Of a stretch of 64,000 bases of DNA, positions 1-64,000 are shown piece by piece. The DNA is from Amorphochlora amoebiformis. Its lineage: Eukaryota; Cercozoa; Chlorarachniophyceae. Below the pieces are notes generated by a model. That model saw nothing but the letters and a program-made list of their open reading frames with translations. It was not told where the DNA came from and searched no databases. The translations under genes and the position numbers were made by a program. Position 1 is the stretch's first letter, and each line of letters starts with the position of its first letter. Location: contig BAAHQB010000001.1 in NCBI GenBank assembly GCA_054601695.1, positions 434,001-498,000 of the forward strand, given 5' to 3'.

Positions 1-42
1 TAGATGTATGTGTTTTATATACTATATATATACATATGTATG

Positions 43-78
<36 letters not shown>

Positions 79-195
79 TATATAGATATATATATATGTA
101 TGTATAAGTAAATAATATATATATATACACACATATATTAATATATATATATATACATGTATATATGCATAGATATAAAACATATATATAGATAT

Positions 196-259
<64 letters not shown>

Positions 260-318
260 CGTGTCTTTGCATATACCAATATTTGTATGTACATAGGTAT
301 CTATGTATACGTATTATG

Positions 319-356
<38 letters not shown>

Positions 357-357
357 C

Positions 358-405
<48 letters not shown>

Positions 406-484
406 TTCTATATATATATATATATATGTTTATATGCATATGTTACATATATACATGCTAGCACCCACACACACACACAAACAC
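1..484. repeat. (AT)n with (GT)n and (CA)n microsatellite
   Basis: Alternating TA tracts fill the first 480 bases, with a GT run at about 226-258 and a CA run at about 467-482. The Tyr/Ile frames in it are the dinucleotide repeat read in frame. I see no gene. Confidence 0.9.
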
Positions 485-524
485 AAAAATCTAAAATAAC
501 ATTCCCCGCAAAAAAAAATGCTAG

Positions 525-878
525 GATCTCCTCAAAGAAAGCATCGATAAACTCCGCGAGCTCAGGAGAAGACTCGTTAGACTTTGCGCCGTCTTTAGCA
601 TAGGAGGGTTCCTGTTGACTATACTAGCCACAGTGGGTGGTACATTAACAATCGTTAGTCCAAGGCAAACGCTGACCCTAACCCTGATCATAACCTATGA
701 AAGTCGTGTAACCTTCGGAACCGAAGACTGAAAGGACATGAGTCTTGTTATTAACCTAATCTTTAGGCATGAAGTATTTAGTGAGTATTATGAGGAAGCG
801 TATGCGAGTGATGAGTTCGCTCTGCAGGAGCTGTATGTGTTTTCGCCGATTTTCTTTGGGACAATGTATGTCTTTTAG
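525..878 (+). CDS. 3' end of an unrecognised membrane-protein gene (two exons, partial)
   Basis: Exon 525-639 follows 'gctag' and precedes a GT donor at 640 (phase 0 to 1). It encodes 38 residues: a charged amphipathic helix ([20 protein letters not shown]) running straight into a hydrophobic stretch, [18 protein letters not shown], which looks like a transmembrane segment. Exon 767-878 follows 'aatctttag', opens in phase 2 and ends in TAG at 876-878; it encodes an acidic then aromatic C-terminus ([17 protein letters not shown], ending FFGTMYVF). The two are not phase-matched (1 against 2), so a small linking exon in 640-766 is missing; a 7-base island near 735-741 would fit but is weak. No family recognised. 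The minus-strand readings of both islands are also open but poorer. Confidence 0.6.
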
Positions 879-928
879 TGTGTTTGGATGTGTATATATT
901 GTTGATATATCTGAATATTGCAAGCGTG

Positions 929-929
<1 letters not shown>

Positions 930-999
<70 letters not shown>

Positions 1000-1018
1000 T
1001 TATGTACACACACATATG

Positions 1019-1084
<66 letters not shown>

Positions 1085-1110
1085 AACACACACACAGATA
1101 TACATATGTA
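930..1110. repeat. (AT)n microsatellite
   Basis: Two long TA tracts (about 931-992 and 1021-1080) separated by a short CA-rich spacer. No coding island is seen between 879 and 1140. Confidence 0.9.
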
Positions 1111-1149
1111 TATATACACATGTAAATATTCACATATTTACACATAGAT

Positions 1150-1345
1150 ATAATCCGTTCGATCCTTTCATATCCGTTTCTCCTCTCCTATCCGTTTCTC
1201 CTTTCCTAGCCGTTTCTCCTCTCCTACCCGTTTCTCCTTTCCTAGCCGTTTCTCCTCTTATATTTACGTTTCTCCTCTTGTATCCGTTTCTCCTCTTGTA
1301 TCCGTTTCTCCTCTTATACCTTTTTCTCTCTTAAAACTGTTTCTT
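1150..1345. repeat. 18-base pyrimidine-rich minisatellite
   Basis: About ten copies of a unit resembling CCTATCCGTTTCTCCTCT. Copies vary at the TATCC/TAGCC positions. The tract is polypyrimidine on the + strand. No ORF of note. Confidence 0.85.
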
Positions 1346-1416
1346 TCTCCTTTATATCCGTTTTTCGTCTGTTCTTCTCTCTCCCTCTGGAACTAATTTT
1401 GGGTTTGGTAACAATG

Positions 1417-1471
1417 TTACTCCAGACTCATGTACCACTCCTGGGTTAAGCCGAGGCGTCTATATCGTATC
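1417..1471 (-). CDS. candidate terminal exon, product unknown, strand uncertain
   Basis: On the minus strand an exon after 'cttaag' opens in phase 2, encodes IRYRRLGLTQEWYMSLE and stops at TAA (1419-1417). The + strand also has splice-like borders here (ccag before 1430, gtatat after the island) and open frames, so the strand is not settled. The minus reading fits a gene converging on the + gene that ends at 878. No family recognised. Confidence 0.3.
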
Positions 1472-1534
1472 CTTAAGGGTATATGCGCATGGATTATGCT
1501 TCGGGGTCCTTGCGAATTCGATGAGGTTGTATAT

Positions 1535-1537
1535 GTG

Positions 1538-1588
<51 letters not shown>

Positions 1589-1605
1589 GGTTTTGTATAT
1601 ATATA

Positions 1606-1650
<45 letters not shown>

Positions 1651-2000
1651 CAAAAATACATTTAGATACAACAAGTATATATTTTATAAATATATGTATG
1701 TATATAGCAATGTACATGTAATACATTTTATAAATATATGTATGTATATAGCAATGTACACATAATATACTTATAAACATATGTATTTATATAGCAATGT
1801 ACATAGTATATTTTATAAATATATGTATGTATATAGCAATGTACATATATATATATATATATATATTTACGAGATAGTGTTCTGGTAACATGTTAAAACT
1901 TAAGAATACTCATATAGCAATGTACGTAATATATATTTACGAGATAGTGCTCTGGTAGCATGTTAAAAGTTAAAAATACTCGAAGCATACAGTTCTCTAC

Positions 2001-2049
<49 letters not shown>

Positions 2050-2065
2050 ATATTTATAATATATA

Positions 2066-2132
<67 letters not shown>

Positions 2133-2180
2133 ATGTATGTATTATATAAATATATTATATAGTATATGAACACATACATA
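1535..2180. repeat. AT tracts with two short duplicated units
   Basis: TA tracts at about 1540-1580, 1598-1650 and 2010-2120. Between them a unit containing 'tatagcaatgtaca' recurs about five times (1700-1925), and a unit with 'tttacgagatagtg' occurs twice (about 1866 and 1936). No gene seen. Confidence 0.8.
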
Positions 2181-2183
2181 TGT

Positions 2184-2226
2184 TAGGCGTCAATGATTTC
2201 CAAAGAATCTTCTGGATTTCGACGGT
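2184..2226. other. splice-bounded island, strand unresolved
   Basis: On + the island is bordered by 'gttag' and 'gtatat' and is open in two frames. On - it reads EDSLEIIDA followed by TAA after a 'ccag' acceptor. Either could be an exon; the sequence alone does not decide. Confidence 0.3.
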
Positions 2227-2820
<594 letters not shown>

Positions 2821-2843
2821 AGACCTACAAACGGCTCCCAAAT

Positions 2844-3122
2844 CTACCCGAAGAATTCATACGAACGCAAGTCCTCCACCTCCTTCGCCTTCCGAAGTAA
2901 GGTGTTACACACCCCCATGTCACGCCAAGTGTTGAATGCCACGGACTCGGGAACAGTTCCCGGAAGCCCTTTGCCCGCGAAAGCAGAAATATCAGGTATT
3001 TTAATGGGGTCGAAATCGAGAGAGAAAGGCGAGAATTGGAAATGTGAGGGGAGGGTTTGTATATGTATGTATGTATATATATTTACGATATATTACATAT
3101 GTAAATAAGCATATGTACATAT

Positions 3123-3162
<40 letters not shown>

Positions 3163-3284
3163 CATAATTATGTAAGTATCATGTATGTTTATATATTGAT
3201 ATACATGTAACTTAATAACCATATACTAGGAATCAGAGTTTAGCATAAGCTATTCGTGCCTACCCTCGGTATTATAATCCTATA

Positions 3285-3290
<6 letters not shown>
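2844..3290 (-). CDS. small unrecognised gene, splice junction unresolved
   Basis: A possible start exon, 3290-3264, reads MRYRIIIPR and ends at a GT donor (gtaggc). The terminal exon runs from about 3060 to the TAG at 2846-2844 and encodes about 60 residues with normal codon texture, for example [20 protein letters not shown], then [16 protein letters not shown] find no AG acceptor in the frame needed: the only AG before it is GCAAAG near 2975, which would give another phase. The 5' border is therefore unknown. No family recognised. It would start about 135 bases after the stop at 3426, like the other tightly packed minus genes here. Confidence 0.4.
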
Positions 3291-3295
<5 letters not shown>

Positions 3296-3377
<82 letters not shown>

Positions 3378-3383
3378 TATACA

Positions 3384-3415
<32 letters not shown>

Positions 3416-3420
3416 CATAT
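3296..3420. repeat. (AT)n microsatellite
   Basis: Uninterrupted TA from about 3290 to 3370, then TA broken by ACATATA units. It fills the gap between the minus-strand stop at 3426 and the possible start at 3290. Confidence 0.9.
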
Positions 3421-3425
3421 GGTGA

Positions 3426-3576
3426 TTAGTTGAAGTCCGTTGGATTATGACGAATGATTATGTCTAACCTATATGCGGTACTCGGATACTTCCCTTTCTT
3501 TCTCCGGAACCTATAGGTCCCGTAGGTTCCGGGGTTGCTTGGGTTCCGACTATCATTGGACTGCTAGTCGCATTCT

Positions 3577-3643
<67 letters not shown>

Positions 3644-3904
3644 ACAGCCTCTTCTTTAGTAGAAGTGTGGTTTCGTATATTATATATAATTATACATATA
3701 TATATATATATATATATAAAATATATATGAATGTATATTATAATATATATATGAATGTATATTATAATATCCATTCATAATATATATATATATATAGTCT
3801 AACTACAGTCTAAATACCTGTAGTTAACTTGGTATATATTTCTCGTAGTTTACTAGCTATAGATACCGCGTTTTTTTGACAATGAATGTATTTATACATA
3901 TAAA

Positions 3905-3962
<58 letters not shown>

Positions 3963-4259
3963 TGTACATGTACATAGAAATATATATATATATATATATG
4001 TATATAAAGGAACACTCTGTATACCAACACATATATAAATATATATATATTCATATACACATATACATGCACGTTATGTTACGTATGAAACAGCTTAGTC
4101 CTAACACAGACATAAACCCTAACTCTTAACCCTAATCCAAATTCGAGTTGGGGTCGAAATTCTAATATACACATATATATACACACATATATATATATAT
4201 ATTTATAATATATATATATAATATCATATTTGTATATATAATATATGTATGTACATATG

Positions 4260-4310
<51 letters not shown>

Positions 4311-4447
4311 ATATTAATTATATATATATATAGATACATATCTTAATTCTAATGCTAACCTCAGCCTCAGGATCGGAACACAAATTGTTTTATGCCCTTA
4401 ATTTCGGAACTACGACATGGGGTTACTATTTTATTTATGACGTGTAG

Positions 4448-4495
<48 letters not shown>

Positions 4496-4529
4496 ACATG
4501 GGGTTACTATTCTATTTATTACGTTTAGA

Positions 4530-4566
<37 letters not shown>

Positions 4567-4670
4567 ACATGGGTTTACTATTTTATTTAGGACGTGTAGA
4601 TTATATATATATATATATATATATATGCAACATGGGGTTACTATTTTATTTATGACGTGTAGATTATATA

Positions 4671-4706
<36 letters not shown>

Positions 4707-4904
4707 TATATATGTATATCTAGTTATATGCATGTGTGTATACATATAGGCATTTAATGCACGAACATGTATCAAAATATTTATACAATATATTATATAT
4801 ATATATATATTATATATATTATAATAAATAATTTACAAACATATGTAATAAATATATACATATATGCATGTAAAATTTTATATGTAAATTGATACTCAAG
4901 TAAG

Positions 4905-4953
<49 letters not shown>

Positions 4954-5065
4954 AAAATGCATACACAACCGATCCACACACATTTTTACCTAAATTATCA
5001 ATTTTTACTTTCTTCGCTCTTGAGCATTCAGAGAGATCCAGCATATCTCTAACATCTATATCTAG

Positions 5066-5107
<42 letters not shown>

Positions 5108-5806
5108 GAATCTTGCTGAAGATTAGAATGAGTCATACCATTCGGTGCTAACGGTCTAGTCGGACAGTAGGAGTTCGAGTCTAGATAAACGATCCGGTAG
5201 TACCGGGTAATGCCCCCCATTAAACCCGGTAGTATCCGGTTGTACCGACGTGGCTCATAACCTCCGGGGGTAGTTAACTGGGTTAACGTTAACCGTCCAG
5301 ACAGTTGTAGGCGCATGAAAATGAATGAAAGTTCCTATAATCACTAACTATTGATTCTATGATAGTGCGTAGCCTACAAAATGGATTTTCACGTGTATAA
5401 TCTCTCGTAGATATCACAAACTTGTTGTTTTATCCGAAATGAACTTCTGGCCCGTACTGATTCACGCAGGCGGTACGTAGTTTGGGGAGATTTTGGAATG
5501 ACTAGCTATATCTAGTATATATATATACTAGATATATATAGTAGGATCCAAAATAAATACTCACTACTAGACTACTTGCTTCTAGTGGTTAGATCTAGTG
5601 TATACTAAAAAATCTAGATACACAATACAAATCATAGTCGGTTGTAATGATTATTTGTATTCACTGAGTTATCTAGGGTATAAACTGGACTAGGTCTAGT
5701 AGGTATAGTTTATATGTACCTTTTATATTTATATATATAAATATATATATACCAGAAATATATATGTGTGTGTGTGTGTCTCGTATATATATATATATAT
5801 ATCTAG

Positions 5807-5844
<38 letters not shown>

Positions 5845-6043
5845 GTATCTTCACGATCGGCGGTAATCCGCAACTCACGATAGTCTAGATAGTAGTGGAT
5901 ATAATATCTACAATCTAGTATCACTGTATCAGGCTACGTACTAGATCTAGCACATATATATTATTAAAAAAAATTGCTAGCTAGATATGTATACTAGATA
6001 TATCATATATCTAGATATATATCCACACTGGACCACACATACT

Positions 6044-6077
<34 letters not shown>

Positions 6078-6085
6078 TATGTATA

Positions 6086-6120
<35 letters not shown>

Positions 6121-6330
6121 GACGCACGTCACACACGGAACCAGAACACGAAATAATATGACTAAAAATCTGGGAATATATCATACATGCTGTTATATAT
6201 GCAGTACAGACTCTCGCTGTTTAGACCAGTATCTATCTTTTCTAGACGCCTCTTCAAAATATAAGGATTCTTAAAAAAAAGAAAAAATATCGTCTAGACC
6301 CTCAGGATGAGACAACGTATGATTTTTCAT
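3426..6330 (-). CDS. multi-exon gene of unknown function (ends clear, middle partly resolved)
   Basis: The first coding exon, 6330-6300, reads [10 protein letters not shown] (phase 0 to 1). Exon 2, 6269-6208, follows a strong polypyrimidine tract ending 'ttttttttaag' and encodes [20 protein letters not shown] (phase 1 to 0). The last exon, 3563-3426, has 45 codons and TAA, rich in Asn, Arg and Tyr ([19 protein letters not shown], later [20 protein letters not shown]). Likely internal exons, with less certainty: 5180-5139 (phase 1 to 1, [14 protein letters not shown]), 5048-4990 (or ending at 5009), 4409-4382 (SEIKGIKQF), 3856-3818 ([12 protein letters not shown], phase 1 to 1), and an 8-base exon near 3662-3655 that would restore phase. 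The chain is not closed between 6208 and 5180. No family recognised. The start lies 129 bases after the stop of gene A. Confidence 0.5.
4413..4660. repeat. four-unit tandem duplication next to exon 4409-4382
   Basis: The unit 'acatggggttactatt...acgt' followed by a TA tract recurs at about 4418, 4495, 4567 and 4629. On the minus strand it is the intron end just before the acceptor at 4410, so these are copies of the acceptor side of exon 4409-4382. Confidence 0.7.
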
Positions 6331-6459
6331 TTTCCTTTTCCCCTCCTCTCCAGTCTAGGTTTCCGCTTTAATTTTTTTTTTTTTGTTTGTTTGTATTTTA
6401 TCCTAACAATCTTGTGGAATCTTGTTTTCGATGGATGCGAGAAGTCCGTCAATATGTAT
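6331..6459 (-). other. 129-base spacer between gene A and the next minus-strand gene
   Basis: It lies between the stop of gene A (6460) and the ATG at 6330 on the same strand. It holds a 12-base T run on + (A run on -) at about 6368-6380 and GT/TTTG repeats. It must contain the 3' end signals of one gene and the promoter of the next; no consensus is clear. Confidence 0.4.
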
Positions 6460-27437
<20,978 letters not shown>

Positions 27438-27509
27438 AACAATAACAGGGTTAGGGTTAGGCTTAGGGTTAGGGTTAGGGTTCGACTTTTTCTATTTCAT
27501 GCGAAGCAG
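27438..27509 (-). promoter_or_regulatory. 73-base spacer between gene B stop and gene A start
   Basis: It consists mainly of TTAGGG units on + (CCCTAA in sense) and a TTTTTCTATTTC segment. Any promoter of gene A must be here or inside gene B. No TATA-like element is clear. Confidence 0.4.
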
Positions 27510-42461
<14,952 letters not shown>

Positions 42462-42956
42462 CGGAACGGGCAGGGGGGGGGAGACCGGTTTTCTCGCCTT
42501 CGCGATTCGTTTCGCGGCGACCGCAGCACGTAAAGAGGTTCTAATCGCTATTTGTATTGCAGTTACATAATCGAAACGGACGATATTAGAGTGTACTCTT
42601 AAGAGTCTTAGGTGTATTTAGAAACGCTTGAATAGACCTCTAATAACCCCCTTGAGCGGTCTCAAAGCCATCTTCACTTTTTGGTCTAAATTCAGGTGAT
42701 CTCGCCCAATATCTTGCATTTTTTTCCTATTCTTTTCATCTAAAAATACCCTGACCTCTAAGGATTCTTTCCACTGCGTTACCACAAAAGTGTAAGTTCT
42801 AATGAAACCACCCAAATCCCACCGGAAGACCAAACTTTTGCATCCGCAAGGGAAGAACACAAGCAAACACGGATTGCCGGGGCGAAAGGAGGGTAGCCGT
42901 GTCTCTCTCCCCCCCCCTTCCATTTCTTCCTAAATCCTTTGAGTGAATTGAAAGAA
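42462..42956. promoter_or_regulatory. divergent intergenic interval between genes B and C
   Basis: It separates the ATG of gene B (42461, minus) from the ATG of gene C (42957, plus). With its flanks (about 42040-43100) it is the longest stretch free of AT or telomere repeat and the most GC-rich part of the window, with G and C runs (about 42474-42481, 42908-42917). A shared bidirectional promoter is likely. No TATA box or known operator is evident. Confidence 0.45.
42618..42923 (-). CDS. possible small gene or upstream ORF, 101 codons
   Basis: An uninterrupted frame from ATG (42923) to TAA (42618). The second half looks protein-like (TYTFVVTQWKESLEVRVFLD, KMQDIGRDHLNLDQKVKM, PLKGVIRGLFKRF). 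The first half (MEGGGRETRLPS) lies in C-rich sequence and may be chance. It sits upstream of gene B on the same strand, so it could be an upstream ORF. No family recognised. Confidence 0.3.
   Translation of the reverse strand: MEGGGRETRLPSFRPGNPCLLVFFPCGCKSLVFRWDLGGFIRTYTFVVTQWKESLEVRVFLDEKNRKKMQDIGRDHLNLDQKVKMALRPLKGVIRGLFKRF

Positions 42957-64000
<21,044 letters not shown>

Noticed and set aside
520-611. Minus-strand reading [18 protein letters not shown]
   Set aside because: Open, but the + reading has both splice sites and a helix plus membrane segment with a matching downstream terminal exon.
3505-3690. Possible + strand exons giving a hydrophobic helix ([11 protein letters not shown])
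   Set aside because: Borders are splice-like, but the minus reading ends a gene whose start is at 6330 and has a longer, better balanced frame. Kept only as an alternative.
6203-6274. Possible + strand terminal exon ending YKDS-stop
   Set aside because: The minus strand has a start exon and a strong T-rich acceptor giving [17 protein letters not shown] across the same bases.

Overview
This is nuclear DNA of a eukaryote. It holds spliceosomal GT-AG introns, TTAGGG-type repeats and domain families found only or mainly in eukaryotes (F-BAR, RGS, DEP, leucine-rich repeats, ephrin-receptor-like Cys repeats). The mixture suggests a protist, but I cannot place it more closely. At first sight the window is only (AT)n microsatellite, degenerate (TTAGGG)n/(CCCTAA)n and minisatellites. 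Almost every non-repetitive island of 10-130 bases, however, is an exon bounded by AG...GT. Reading frame and intron phase carry from island to island over tens of kilobases, which reveals three large genes and parts of several others. Roughly 10 percent of the sequence is coding; the introns are almost pure repeat.

Layout. (1) 0-6.4 kb: the 3' end of a + strand gene (525-878) with a membrane helix, then small minus-strand genes, including 3290-2844 and 6330-3426, in AT repeats. (2) Gene A, minus, 27437-6460: 33 exons, exactly 645 codons including stop; DEP domain, RNI-type leucine-rich repeats and a long basic Ser/Pro-rich tail. (3) Gene B, minus, 42461-27510: 27 exons, exactly 500 codons including stop; basic Ser-rich N-terminus, F-BAR domain, RGS domain. 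(4) Gene C, plus, 42957 to beyond 64000: signal peptide, Pro/Thr/Ser-rich mucin-like region, then many short Cys-rich ephrin-receptor-like modules; at least 47 exons in the window. Genes B, A and the 6330-3426 gene are tandem on the minus strand with stop-to-start gaps of only about 73 and 129 bases. B and C diverge from a shared 495-base, unusually GC-rich interval.

Roles. B joins a membrane-curvature module to a G-alpha GTPase-activating module. A has a DEP domain, often a membrane or GPCR/RGS-linked module, on an LRR scaffold. C looks like a large secreted or surface glycoprotein. A shared signalling or membrane role for the neighbours A and B is inference only.

The most unusual feature is how the introns are built. 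Beside many exons lie tandem arrays of partial exon copies. Copies on the 5' side carry the acceptor plus the exon head; copies on the 3' side carry the exon tail plus the donor. The (AT)n and telomere-like repeats themselves often supply the splice sites (gtatat, tatatag, gttaggg, ccctag). The start codon region of gene A is itself made of CCCTAA repeat.
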